64,000 nt of DNA from JAFEDN01 sp963832945 (GCA_963832945.1 CAWHVV010000001.1:20048-84047); one strand, 5' to 3'; positions 25,401 to 34,326 are shown, counted from the stretch's first letter. The notes: generated by a model from the letters alone, not told the origin. A program made the numbers and translations.

Positions 25401-28400
25401 GACATTAACCGCTACCGATGAATTAGGCGCTACTGCCTCTATTAATTTCAAAATATTTGTCGAAGGGCCACCGGTGATCAATGGCAGCATTCCGGCTCAA
25501 TATGCAAAAATAGGGCAACTCTATAATTATTTTGTGCCTCAAGGTGTGGTGAGCGATCCCAATGACAATCTCATTACTTTCTCTGCTGTACAGCAAGGTC
25601 AATCGAGTTTAATGTCTTGGCTCAGTTTTAATAGTATCTCGGCTACCTTTGCCGGAACTCCGCTCGAATCAGATCAAGGCAATTTTACGATTTTGCTTTC
25701 CGCCACCGATCATATTTCTGGGACAGTCAGTACTCTGTTTAACATGCTAGTGAGCCATTTACCCGTCGTTAAACAAGCCATCCCGAATCAGATTGCTAAC
25801 ATTGGAGTGCTGTATCAATACACAGTGTCCGCAACTACTTTTTTCAGTCAAGAGGGTTTTGCACTGTTTCTATCTGCCCAACAAAGTAACGAGCTGAGCT
25901 TGCCTTTATGGTTGAAATTCAACACAACCACCAACCAATTTTTAGGCCGGCCTAATATCACGGATGCTGGTGTTTATTCTCTTCAGGTTGTTGCCAGTGA
26001 CGACTATCAGGGGCAAACAGCCGAAGTATTTTCATTAATCGTGGAACATTTTCCTTCAATGAATCCAGCGATTTCGTTGAAACCGCCTTTGGCCGGAGTG
26101 GGGCTCATTTTTTCCTGGACAATTCCGTCCAATGCGTTTATTGACTTGGATAACAATCCCTTTACTTATTCTGCCATCCAAGCGAATGGCGCGCCATTAC
26201 CGAATTGGCTGTCATTTAACCCCCAATCCTTGATTTTTTCCGGAACGCCATCTTCTCTCGATGTGCAAAACTTACCGTTGCAACTCATTGCTACAGATTT
26301 GAATGGTGGACAAGCCTCCCGAAACTTTACTTTAACAGTCACTTATTTCCCGGTAGTCATGACTTCTATTCCCAAGCAATTGTCGAATATCGGCAATGGG
26401 TATAACTACACCATTCCCAGCGGAACGTTTAGTGAAGCAGATCAAGCGGTTTTGTTGTATTCGGTGCAGCAATCCAATGGTCAGCCATTACCACAGTGGT
26501 TGAGCTTCAACAGTATTGCCCGGCAATTGAGTGGCTGGCCTAACGCCACAGTTGCGGGGACCTATCTACTGGAAGCTTCGGCGACCAATCCTGAAGGAGC
26601 GGTAGTGGCTACAGATTTTTCCTTAATTGTGGAACATTTTCCTGAAGCCAATAATCCATTGCAGCCACCTTTAGTGGAAGTCGGCAAGGCTTTTAATTGG
26701 GTAATCCCGTCTAACGCCTTTATAGACTTGGATAACGAAGTGTTAACCTATTCCGCCAGCAAAAAAGGCGGATCTCTGTTACCCAATTGGTTATCGTTTA
26801 ATCCCACTTCACTGCTGTTTTCGGGAACACCTTTATCAACGGACATACAGACTTTAGAGTTACAACTGATGGCGACAGATGGAAATGGAGCACAGGCTCA
26901 GCAAATTTTTAATTTAACGGTGACCAATTTTCCCGTCGTCATGGTGGCTATCCCTAAGCAGTTGCTCAATATTGGTGTTCCGTATAATTACACACTACCG
27001 AATGCTACCTTCAGTGAAGCAGATCAAGTAGTTCTGTTATATTCTGTGCAACAGTCCAATGGCGGGCCTTTGCCGGGCTGGCTGAGTTTCAACAATATGA
27101 CGCGGCAATTGAGCGGCTGGCCTAACGCCACGGTCGCAGGGACTTATCTGCTGGAAGCGTCGGCGGCCAATCCTGAAGGAGCGATAGCTACCACGGATTT
27201 TTCGTTGATCGTTGAACATTTCCCGGAAGTATTTTATACCATCCCCACCCAATTAGCCGATATCAATCAGCTTTTTAGTTTTACTCTACCGATCAATAGT
27301 TTTCTGGATAAAGATGGCGAACCCTTAACGTATTATTCCACAACCACCGGCAACGGTGGCCCATTACCGAATTGGTTGGTATTTAACCCTCAAAATCAAT
27401 TCTATTCCGGCGTGCCGTTAGAAACGGATCGAGGGACTTTGTCGTTGGTGGTAGTCGCCACTGACCCAGCCGGAGCATTTGCGAGCAGCAACTTAACCCT
27501 ACAAGTTATTCATTTCCCCACCGTTGTGAATCCTCAGACGCCGGTCACCGTGCGAGCAGGGCAATCCTTTTCATTTGCCATTGCCGATGACGCGTTTGAA
27601 GATGCGGATGGATCACCACTTTCCTATTCTACAGGCGCTTTGCCGGATTGGTTGAATTTTGATAGCAGCCATCTCAATTTTTCGGGTCAAGCCGGTTCGA
27701 TTGACATTGGGACTGTGTCGTTAACGGTGATAGCCAATGACACCCGCGGCGCCAGTGTCGGTATGAACTTTAAACTGATGGTGCGTGGCAATCAGCCTCC
27801 GGAAATCACGACATCCTTATCGACTCAAACGGCTACGGTGCAGCAAGCATTCAGCTTTTTCCTGCCGAATAATCTATTTATTGATCCCAACAATAATTCT
27901 CTGACAATCACAGTAGACCAACAAGGTGGATTTTCACTGCCAGAATGGTTGGCTTTTGATAATCAAACACTTGAGTTTTCAGGTGTTCCTGGCTACGGTG
28001 ATACCAATTTTTATGCCATTCGTACGCTCAGTATAGAAGTCACGGCTGCCAGCGTGGAAGGACAAACCAATACTGATTTTAGTATCGAGGTCGGTGGAAC
28101 CTCGTGGGGACAATTAGCGGTCACTATTGGCGCTCCCTTAATTTCATTGTTGACCACGTTGTTTGGACTCTATCAGGGCCGGGCATTGTGTTTAAATTAT
28201 ATGAATAAAAAACAATATACCAAATTAGAAAATATTTCAGTTGAGATTGGAAACTCATTTGAATATCCGCTAGAGACTAAAGCGGACAAGATCTATCAAA
28301 TCAGAGTGTTGCTTCCTTTTTCTGAAGCGAAGAGTTGTTGTGGTTTTTTCAAACCGGTTCATCGGCCCATCCCAGGAGGAAATTCAATACCTTGGTGGAT

Positions 28401-28857
28401 GGAGTATGATGATCACGATAATATTTTACGATCAAGAAATAAGGTTCCCGAGCTTAATAAAGATAAACGTGAATTAATCGTTCAGGTTGAAGATGAAGCC
28501 GGCATTATTCAAGAGAAATTTACGATAAGAATTACTTCGCCGGAAGAAAAAAATAATAATTTAAGAGAAGTTAAAGAAGATAACAATGATCAGTCTCGTT
28601 TGGGAGAACAGGTCACGGATGAAGTTGAAATGACGAATATGAGAGAATCTCCACAACCAGAAGAGAAATCCAATTTAGTGTCGTCTACCAGTGGAGAAAC
28701 TCTATTACCCCCATCCAACAGGCAGTCTCTTCCAGCACGACCTTCTGTAGTCAGCCCCATGTTAACGCCGCCTGATTCTCCTTTGAGAGCAGCGGAATCC
28801 AGGGCTAAGAATATGACTAAGGTTAAAACGTCAGATAAGGGATGCAGGCTCTGTTGA
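22423..28857 (+). CDS. Giant surface-type protein: LVIVD propellers, cadherin-like domains, one membrane segment
   Basis: Architecture of the 2144-aa product: (a) helical N-terminal region about 1-200 without a signal peptide, with an amphipathic segment DWMQWIRQGVQDFFG; (b) two blocks of LVIVD-type beta-propeller repeats (about 263-570 and 680-973; units such as GLKIFNISNPVNPV); (c) a chain of cadherin-like/dystroglycan-type domains (about 986-1890; LPNWLSFNP, FSGTP, ATD motifs); (d) a single hydrophobic segment (about 1898-1918); (e) a 220-residue C-terminal domain with a Cys-Cys motif. Each propeller appears inserted within a cadherin-like domain. ATG 22423 has AGGAG. It may be an adhesin or host-directed protein; secretion route unknown. 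It shares its N- and C-terminal domains with the protein at 30358. Confidence 0.85.
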   Translation: MKMDLNVSGVEVLNSTPLDQSANILSLLMTRQGWHDPGESIHQETLTAQDKQQRLTEAFENYTLHSDVHSGQTLMELLQEAEADLKAEYDYARKQYDFYLQEAEKEATGGSGFFADWMQWIRQGVQDFFGSSNSGLADKYNQIAEDRQSQLKELSKFKTNLQQKLLLENTEKEEDIIEIDFAQVKANQRRLLQSSSGSQTLILEEIPDQTINALQLYNYPIDGAEIFNVNFTALIATSAGQNILPSWLQFYTTELAGFYTPTSADYCMIRISENFAYIADYGTGLKIFNISNPVNPVLIGNGPVSYPFNLAIGTDNNVIYLVNDNGVGLQVFNISNPFAPVLIGNYSLPGSSSGIDIDGDMAYVISGSNSEPISMSIFNVSDPRELGAPIGSWSTTSPSPYGGIPIGIQIQGNFAYIGTVTASEIYNVLYIVDISNPQSPVTFVTYQSPSFFGWFPYLSTFKVDNNFIYVSQGNNLIIMDISNPQNPTILFNAYISAGLIRSYGIFENFIYFAADNEGLKIINISDPNNPTPVIAQYDTFGHAYDFQIKGSFAYIADFEGGLKIVDLRKNILTGTPPNNVSEQFDIRLSACNLSGSLLAYEDFIITIDSNLPQAIGNIPDQSVFPGEMLQIPISNSLLFSNADKHNLNLQLVVTNSVGSFVNPWIYLGITSSLLGEVDLVSGNSPLYIEVQSGYGYIATSNGFQIINVTDSFNPQLLSTYQVSRCSRIQVDAGLAYLAGGSAGLLIFNVNDPLNPVQINTYNPSGNYLRGLFIESKSQSTLAYLIYCCGPNVLQIVNVTNPNSLQSLGQLTSGSENSNFSPVDIQVQNGFAYLGNQNIGNQTLIINVSDPGNPIALSSYVSTDTTQGIAIQGNMLYIAGRTQGLLILNVSNPLFPRLVGNIQIPGSIAAQVFVQGTLAFLADNNRGLEIVDISDPTRPQLISVTNHPALLSTYVLGSLVYNGDSSNWYLQIIDVSQRTIIGNPTTADIGNYQATLTATDELGATASINFKIFVEGPPVINGSIPAQYAKIGQLYNYFVPQGVVSDPNDNLITFSAVQQGQSSLMSWLSFNSISATFAGTPLESDQGNFTILLSATDHISGTVSTLFNMLVSHLPVVKQAIPNQIANIGVLYQYTVSATTFFSQEGFALFLSAQQSNELSLPLWLKFNTTTNQFLGRPNITDAGVYSLQVVASDDYQGQTAEVFSLIVEHFPSMNPAISLKPPLAGVGLIFSWTIPSNAFIDLDNNPFTYSAIQANGAPLPNWLSFNPQSLIFSGTPSSLDVQNLPLQLIATDLNGGQASRNFTLTVTYFPVVMTSIPKQLSNIGNGYNYTIPSGTFSEADQAVLLYSVQQSNGQPLPQWLSFNSIARQLSGWPNATVAGTYLLEASATNPEGAVVATDFSLIVEHFPEANNPLQPPLVEVGKAFNWVIPSNAFIDLDNEVLTYSASKKGGSLLPNWLSFNPTSLLFSGTPLSTDIQTLELQLMATDGNGAQAQQIFNLTVTNFPVVMVAIPKQLLNIGVPYNYTLPNATFSEADQVVLLYSVQQSNGGPLPGWLSFNNMTRQLSGWPNATVAGTYLLEASAANPEGAIATTDFSLIVEHFPEVFYTIPTQLADINQLFSFTLPINSFLDKDGEPLTYYSTTTGNGGPLPNWLVFNPQNQFYSGVPLETDRGTLSLVVVATDPAGAFASSNLTLQVIHFPTVVNPQTPVTVRAGQSFSFAIADDAFEDADGSPLSYSTGALPDWLNFDSSHLNFSGQAGSIDIGTVSLTVIANDTRGASVGMNFKLMVRGNQPPEITTSLSTQTATVQQAFSFFLPNNLFIDPNNNSLTITVDQQGGFSLPEWLAFDNQTLEFSGVPGYGDTNFYAIRTLSIEVTAASVEGQTNTDFSIEVGGTSWGQLAVTIGAPLISLLTTLFGLYQGRALCLNYMNKKQYTKLENISVEIGNSFEYPLETKADKIYQIRVLLPFSEAKSCCGFFKPVHRPIPGGNSIPWWMEYDDHDNILRSRNKVPELNKDKRELIVQVEDEAGIIQEKFTIRITSPEEKNNNLREVKEDNNDQSRLGEQVTDEVEMTNMRESPQPEEKSNLVSSTSGETLLPPSNRQSLPARPSVVSPMLTPPDSPLRAAESRAKNMTKVKTSDKGCRLC

Positions 28858-28882
28858 TGGGCGATAATGGGAGAAACCTGTT

Positions 28883-29449
28883 ATGAAATCTTCATCCTTT
28901 TTCCCTGTGTCCATACCTCTCAAAGAAGACTTAAAACTTGATTTTGCATTGCCAAAATCCAGGCTGCCGAATGTGCTGAGCCCACTCTTTGGAATCCTCA
29001 TTCCTATACTGATGGGGATATTGAAGCAGCATAGAACGAATATAGAGATCAAATCGTCAATCAGTAATCTGCGTTATCGTGATCTTGATCCGACAACCTT
29101 TATTCTCGACGTGGAATGTTCTCTGGACGAAATCAGGCAGTACCTTAATGAACTCGTTCAATTACAGGGAAGAAAAAAACAGCAGTGGAATTTAGCTATT
29201 TATGAAGACTTCGTTTCCGATCTGAACGAATGTCGAAAAATGAATCGTAATAACCCCAATAACTTGAGATTTCTTTCTGTCCTCCGAAGTGATACTCAAC
29301 ATTTTCTAGAAGAAATAAAAAAAGAACATGACCTGAAATGCTGTAAGGGAAATGATTTAGCAAACCGATATCGACTGACCGGTGTTTCGACTCGATCTCC
29401 ACAGCAAACAATCACATTATCAATTCCTCGATGTCCGCTGGATCTTTAA
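28883..29449 (+). CDS. Hypothetical protein downstream of giant protein 1
   Basis: This 188-aa protein has one hydrophobic segment (LSPLFGILIPILMGIL, about residues 31-46) and a charged remainder with a possible coiled coil. It begins 25 bp after the giant-protein stop, with GAGAAAC and CTG before ATG 28883 but no strong Shine-Dalgarno. It is probably the third gene of the secB/giant operon; no counterpart follows the second module. The family is not recognised. Confidence 0.6.
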   Translation: MKSSSFFPVSIPLKEDLKLDFALPKSRLPNVLSPLFGILIPILMGILKQHRTNIEIKSSISNLRYRDLDPTTFILDVECSLDEIRQYLNELVQLQGRKKQQWNLAIYEDFVSDLNECRKMNRNNPNNLRFLSVLRSDTQHFLEEIKKEHDLKCCKGNDLANRYRLTGVSTRSPQQTITLSIPRCPLDL

Positions 29450-29579
29450 AATCAACGAGTAGAAGGATGCGGCCTTATAGCTGGAGAAATAGACTCTGAC
29501 ATCCGACCCCGATCTGGGTAAAAAGTTATCCGATCTTTTTACTCTGGTGAAGTTGAGCACGAATGATTGCCAAAAAATG

Positions 29580-29688
29580 CAATAGGCCGACATGGGTGAC
29601 AGGCTTAAGCGTTTCTTAAGAAAAATAATCTTGACAAGATTGACAAAACTTTGGAGCATACAAAACTTCTTTTTATGGAGATTTTTTT
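29580..29688 (+). repeat. Duplicated promoter/leader of secB copy 2
   Basis: This is a near copy of 21750-21851: GGTGACAGGCTTAAGC, then TTTCTTAAGAAAAATAATC and TTGACA, then GGAGCATA and GGAGATTTTTT before ATG. Differences are single substitutions and a 2-bp change in spacing behind TTGACA. The shared block starts near 29580, which marks the left edge of the duplicated module. Confidence 0.75.
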
Positions 29689-30201
29689 ATGGGAAAACCC
29701 AGTGTTAGCCTGGAGCAGGGAAGTAAACCTGTTCAATTTGAGATTGAGCGTTTATACATCAAGCAGCAATCGACGCAAACACCGAATGCCCCGAATATTT
29801 TTCAATTACAAATTGATAATAAAGACAATAAACCCGAAACCCAGGTAGAAATGAAAGTTGATTCTCGGGAATTGGGCGATCATCGTTATGAAGTAACGTT
29901 GGGTTTTCATATTACGCTGAAAATTCAGCAACAAACCGCCTTGCGCTGCGAAGTGCAACAGGCCGGTATTTTTCGAATCAGTGAAAGTACGGTGGAACAA
30001 CGCAAATTTTTGTTGGAAGGCTATTGTCCGGGAATTTTGCATCCTTATGCGCGAAAAGTCATTGCTGATTTAAGTTGGAATGCCGGATTTTTACCCATTA
30101 CTTTACCGCCGATTGATTTTGAACAAGCCAGAAGGCAACAAGAGCAGAATGCTCAAAATACACCTCAATCTGCACGAATTGAAGCAGAAACTGTTCAATA
30201 A
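29689..30201 (+). CDS. secB: SecB protein-export chaperone (copy 2)
   Basis: This 170-aa protein is nearly identical to the SecB at 21852; differences are mostly conservative (one residue fewer in the NNKDNK stretch, SESTVEQ for SDCTAEQ, and YCPGIL, the more usual form, for YCAGIL). All core SecB strands and the LPPIDFEQA segment are present. GGAG precedes ATG 29689. It lies 157 bp upstream of the second giant protein gene. The high similarity indicates recent duplication or gene conversion, in contrast to the strongly diverged giants downstream. Confidence 0.93.
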   Translation: MGKPSVSLEQGSKPVQFEIERLYIKQQSTQTPNAPNIFQLQIDNKDNKPETQVEMKVDSRELGDHRYEVTLGFHITLKIQQQTALRCEVQQAGIFRISESTVEQRKFLLEGYCPGILHPYARKVIADLSWNAGFLPITLPPIDFEQARRQQEQNAQNTPQSARIEAETVQ

Positions 30202-30357
30202 TTTGTTTGGATTGCTTCGCTAGTCGTTTGTGATGGCACTGCTGTGATTTAAAGGTTATATGGGTAGTCCAGGATTGCAAAACAACCTGTTGCAACCTGG
30301 TTGTATTTTAAAATGAAAAGGAAATGCAAACCTGTAGTTTGCAAAAGGGAGTTTATC

Positions 30358-33300
30358 ATGCGGAATTTATCTATACCTTCTCCATCTATGGGTCAAAACC
30401 TAGTGGGTTCTAATTTTTTATCTCTTGCCCAGCAAGCATTGACCGATTTGGGATGGGAAGATTTACGGCCGGCGATGGTTGCCGCTGAAGAAGTAGATCA
30501 GGCTCTCGCTCAAGAATTAAAAATGGCGCATTCGGCTTATATGGAAGAACCGGAAGCAGGGCAACGGCGGCGTTTACAGGAAACTCTGGATAAAACCATG
30601 GATAAACTCCAGGCGGACTATGATCGAGTGAATAGTCTGAAAGTCCAGGCTGAGCAACGCCTTTCTCAGTCGCCTACAACTGAGAGATTTTCGTCCGGTT
30701 ACGTCGGCCTTTTGAGCAGTTGGATATATGATGGCTTGCAGCAGTTTTTCAGTTCAGACGATGCCAGTTTAATCCTCAGATACAAAAAAATTTCACAAAA
30801 TCGTCAAAAAAGTCTGGCAGCATTCAGGAAGTATCGAGAGAGTTTAACGGAAGCAGAACTCGAATCACAACCCGAATCAGAGAGCGAAGCCTTACGTTCA
30901 TCCCCTCCTCAGCGATTGCTGACTATCAATTCCGTTGAGTTTCTAGTCAATACGGGTAGTACGACAAATGATCAACAAAATCCCAGTGTGAGTGCTTTGA
31001 GTAATGATGGCTTCATCATTGCTTGGCAGGATAATAGCTACACTGTAACAGATATTGATATTAATGCTCAGATATATGGGTTTAATGGTTCACCTCTTAA
31101 CTCCAATATCCCTCTAGCAAACGGGAGTGAAGTGAATGAAACTCTCCCTAGTTTATGCACTTTCGGCAATGGAGACTTTGGAGTTGCTTATGTAAGGAGT
31201 AAAGACGGTTCTTATTCTAATATATACGCTCGGCTTTTTGATGCTGGAGGTGGGCTAATAGGCGATAAATTTGAAGTGAATACGGATACAAGCAGTAATA
31301 AAGGATACCCAAGCATGGCAACTATGAGTAATAACGGCTTTGTGATTGCTTGGCACAGCTACTTGCAAGATGGCGATAGTTGGGGTGTTTATGCACAACG
31401 TTACAGCGTCGGGGGCAACACATTAGGCGGCGAGTTTCAGGTCAATACCTATTATATAAATAGTCAAGGCGCTCCAAGGATAGCCGTCCTGAGCAATGGC
31501 GGCTTTGTGATTACGTGGGAGAGCATTGGACAAGATGGTAGTGGTTATGGTGTATATGCACAACTTTACAGCACCAGCGGTAGCCGCTCAGGCGGCGAGT
31601 TTCGGGTCAATACATACACGGCAAACGATCAGCGTCTTCCGAGCATAGCCTCTCTGAATAATGGCGGCTTTGTGATTGCTTGGCAAAGCTACGGGGAAGA
31701 TGGCTCTGGTTATGGAGTGTATGCGCAACGTTACAGCGTTAGCGGTCTCCCGTCCGGCAGCCAGTTTCAGGTCAATACGTATACGACAATTACTCAATCC
31801 AATCCGAGTGTAGCTGGCCTAAGCGGTGGAGGCTTTATGATTACCTGGGAAAGCTACGGGCAAGATGGTTCTGGTTATGGAGTGTTTGCGCAAGGCTACA
31901 GCGCCAGCGGTAGTCCCTCAGGTGGAGAGTTTCAGGTCAATACGCATACGACAAATGATCAAGACACCCCGAATGTGGCTGGCCTAAGCGATGGCGGCTT
32001 TGTGATTGCCTGGAGAAGCAACTGGCAAGATGGCGATGGTTACGGAGTGTATGCTCGCCTTTTTTCGGGATTATTGACGCCTGCGCCAACCCCAGCACCG
32101 ACTCCGAATCCGACTCCAGCGCCAAGTCTAAGTCCAACTCTAGCACCAACGCCTGAGCCAACACCCGCACCAACCCCTGCGCCAACGCCGTCTCCTACTA
32201 CCAGCTCTACGCCTATATCAAATACTGGCATAGTGGTTAATGGTATAATTCCCTTACAAATTGCCTACCTTAGTCAGACATTTAGTTATACTCTTCCGGA
32301 GAATTTATTTTCCTACCCGGCTGCCTTGAAGTTGGCTTTTGAGGGAGGTCTTTGTTTCTCTGCTAATTTTGGTAATGTTAGTGATACTGTTGAAGGGGAA
32401 TTTGAAGTAAATTGGCTAGCTTTTAATCCAATTAGTCAGCTTTTTATTGGCACCCCTCAATATCAGTACCAGATCGGTACGTATCTTTTACATATATCGG
32501 CAACTGATCAAAATAATATCAATATCAGCGCTTATACTACTTTTGTATTATTTGTATCCGGAATTTCTCCGACTGATCTAAATTTCTGTACCGCAGGATA
32601 CCCATTATGCTCTCTATCTTTCTTCACTACTCCCTCTTTTATTTGTAACCTAACCTGGCTAACAAATGGGTCGTTTGTTAACGTAACAATTGATTACTCA
32701 GCGCCCTTATTGTTAGATAATCAGTCCAATTTACCTGATTGGCTAATATTTAGTTTTAACCAATCAGCTCCAACTCTAGAGCAGCAGTGGCCGTCGTCTG
32801 GTGTAGGCAGGTTCGAGGGAAGACCCCCCATCAATTCATCTGGGTGGCAATACACTCCTACTTTAGTGGTAAGTTATCAAAACAGTTCGATTGAACGGCT
32901 ATTTAGTTTTGAGATTCACGCGCTGCAACCATTGGAACTATATCCGATTTCTGACCAATCTGCGTGGGTAGGAGAGAATTTTTCACTTTCACTGCCATCT
33001 TCCCAAGTTTTCATAAATCCTAATACACACCAAATGTTCGATGGTGATAATTATATACAAACAAGTTATCCGATGCATTATACTGCACAAACAAAAGATG
33101 GTAATACCTGGCCCCGTTGGCTGTATTTTTCTTCAACTGAAACCAATATAAAATTTTGGGGCCAACCTGGACATGGCGACACCAATTTTTATTCGCCGCG
33201 TCCCTTGCAAATTATGCTGAACGCATCCGACGACGTTGTCAACGCTAGTATTACCTTTACTATTAATGTGGGAGGAATGTCTCGAGGCCAATTGGCCATT

Positions 33301-34020
33301 ACCATTATAGCCCCAGTGATATCATTCTTGACTACTTTATATACCTTGTATGGATTGAGAGCTTTATTAATAAACCGCTGTCGCAAAGATTATCAGAAAG
33401 GTTCAAGAGAATATGCGATAGGCTCCAGCTTTGAACTGCCGTTAGAGACCTTACATGATCGCATTGTTGATGTTAGTGTCAAGTTACCTCCCAAGAAAAC
33501 GCAGTGTTGTCAATTTTTCCGATTGCCACGTACTTTGCCAGGAGGGGCGAAAATGCCGGCATGGTTGAACTATGATGAGTTTAGAAATACCTTAAAAACG
33601 GTGCAGCCTGTTCCCGAGGACGTTTTGGGGGTAACTTTGGTAGTGCAGGTGACAGGGAAAGCAGGTGTGATTTTAGAACAGGTTGAATTACGTTTCGTCC
33701 CTCCCTTGTCTGATAATATGACAAACAATAGTGATGAAAAATATTTGTTATCCCCTTCTAAATTTGAAATACATGAGCAAAGGGAGGAAACAGAGGGTAT
33801 TATAAACGATCAGGACATGGTGAATTTTCACATCCAAAACTCGGGTGTGGAGTTAACGGCACTTAATCCTAATCGAATAGCGGTCTTACCTCCCGCATTG
33901 ACACAGAGTACAGCTCCAAAAAATTTAGGAAGAGATTCACCGCTTCTCCGAGCGAAAAAAGACCAACAAACACAACCGGGAGCGAATCAACAGAAGAGTT
34001 TTATTAACATGACCAAATAA
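30358..34020 (+). CDS. Giant surface-type protein 2: seven-bladed propeller, Pro/Thr linker, cadherin-like domains, membrane segment
   Basis: Layout of the 1220-aa product: helical N-terminal region about 1-180 homologous to giant 1 (including WIYDGLQQFFSSDD), no signal peptide; seven repeats of about 52 aa at about 192-568 (core GGFVIAWQSYGEDGSGYGVY) that probably form one beta-propeller; a PTPAPTP-rich linker at about 575-618; cadherin-like domains at about 625-971; a hydrophobic segment at about 976-998; and a C-terminal domain shared with giant 1 (SFELPLET, LPGGAKMPAWL). The repeat type is common in very large RTX-like surface proteins, but no RTX nonapeptides are seen here. ATG 30358 follows AGGGA by seven bases. 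A hairpin (TGCAAAC/GTTTGCA, 30325-30343) abuts the ribosome site. Confidence 0.83.
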   Translation: MRNLSIPSPSMGQNLVGSNFLSLAQQALTDLGWEDLRPAMVAAEEVDQALAQELKMAHSAYMEEPEAGQRRRLQETLDKTMDKLQADYDRVNSLKVQAEQRLSQSPTTERFSSGYVGLLSSWIYDGLQQFFSSDDASLILRYKKISQNRQKSLAAFRKYRESLTEAELESQPESESEALRSSPPQRLLTINSVEFLVNTGSTTNDQQNPSVSALSNDGFIIAWQDNSYTVTDIDINAQIYGFNGSPLNSNIPLANGSEVNETLPSLCTFGNGDFGVAYVRSKDGSYSNIYARLFDAGGGLIGDKFEVNTDTSSNKGYPSMATMSNNGFVIAWHSYLQDGDSWGVYAQRYSVGGNTLGGEFQVNTYYINSQGAPRIAVLSNGGFVITWESIGQDGSGYGVYAQLYSTSGSRSGGEFRVNTYTANDQRLPSIASLNNGGFVIAWQSYGEDGSGYGVYAQRYSVSGLPSGSQFQVNTYTTITQSNPSVAGLSGGGFMITWESYGQDGSGYGVFAQGYSASGSPSGGEFQVNTHTTNDQDTPNVAGLSDGGFVIAWRSNWQDGDGYGVYARLFSGLLTPAPTPAPTPNPTPAPSLSPTLAPTPEPTPAPTPAPTPSPTTSSTPISNTGIVVNGIIPLQIAYLSQTFSYTLPENLFSYPAALKLAFEGGLCFSANFGNVSDTVEGEFEVNWLAFNPISQLFIGTPQYQYQIGTYLLHISATDQNNINISAYTTFVLFVSGISPTDLNFCTAGYPLCSLSFFTTPSFICNLTWLTNGSFVNVTIDYSAPLLLDNQSNLPDWLIFSFNQSAPTLEQQWPSSGVGRFEGRPPINSSGWQYTPTLVVSYQNSSIERLFSFEIHALQPLELYPISDQSAWVGENFSLSLPSSQVFINPNTHQMFDGDNYIQTSYPMHYTAQTKDGNTWPRWLYFSSTETNIKFWGQPGHGDTNFYSPRPLQIMLNASDDVVNASITFTINVGGMSRGQLAITIIAPVISFLTTLYTLYGLRALLINRCRKDYQKGSREYAIGSSFELPLETLHDRIVDVSVKLPPKKTQCCQFFRLPRTLPGGAKMPAWLNYDEFRNTLKTVQPVPEDVLGVTLVVQVTGKAGVILEQVELRFVPPLSDNMTNNSDEKYLLSPSKFEIHEQREETEGIINDQDMVNFHIQNSGVELTALNPNRIAVLPPALTQSTAPKNLGRDSPLLRAKKDQQTQPGANQQKSFINMTK

Positions 34021-34075
34021 AACTTTCGTGAAATTAGCATTATACGCATAGTCAGTGCTCCCTCATTAAAATAGC

Positions 34076-34326
34076 ATGACAATATTTCGCCCCTTGATGT
34101 GGTCTAATTGTGCAGGCTTGGACGAGTGGGTCTTTTTACCCAGCGGTAATGCCCAACTGACGCGCCAAGTGAAACGCGAATGTCTCCGTTATTTCGTGGT
34201 GCTCAAATTCAGCCATGCGCGTAAACGTTATGAACGGCAAGGATTGTTGGTTGAAGAACAAGGGTAGAGCAAGCACGCCAAAAATTGGGCGTCCACTGCC
34301 AAGAAGGGTATGATTTCATGACTTAA
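34076..34326 (+). pseudogene. DUF2293-like remnant with frameshift
   Basis: The 63-residue open frame contains the recognisable segment FLPSGNAQLTRQVKRECL then FSHARKRYERQGLLVEEQ, resembling DUF2293 proteins. It stops at TAG near 34265. One base added at the GGG run (34262-34264) would continue as VEQARQKLGVHCQEGYDF to TAA 34324-34326. The N-terminal half of the family is missing. It is a decayed fragment between the giant protein and the Rpn gene. Confidence 0.55.
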
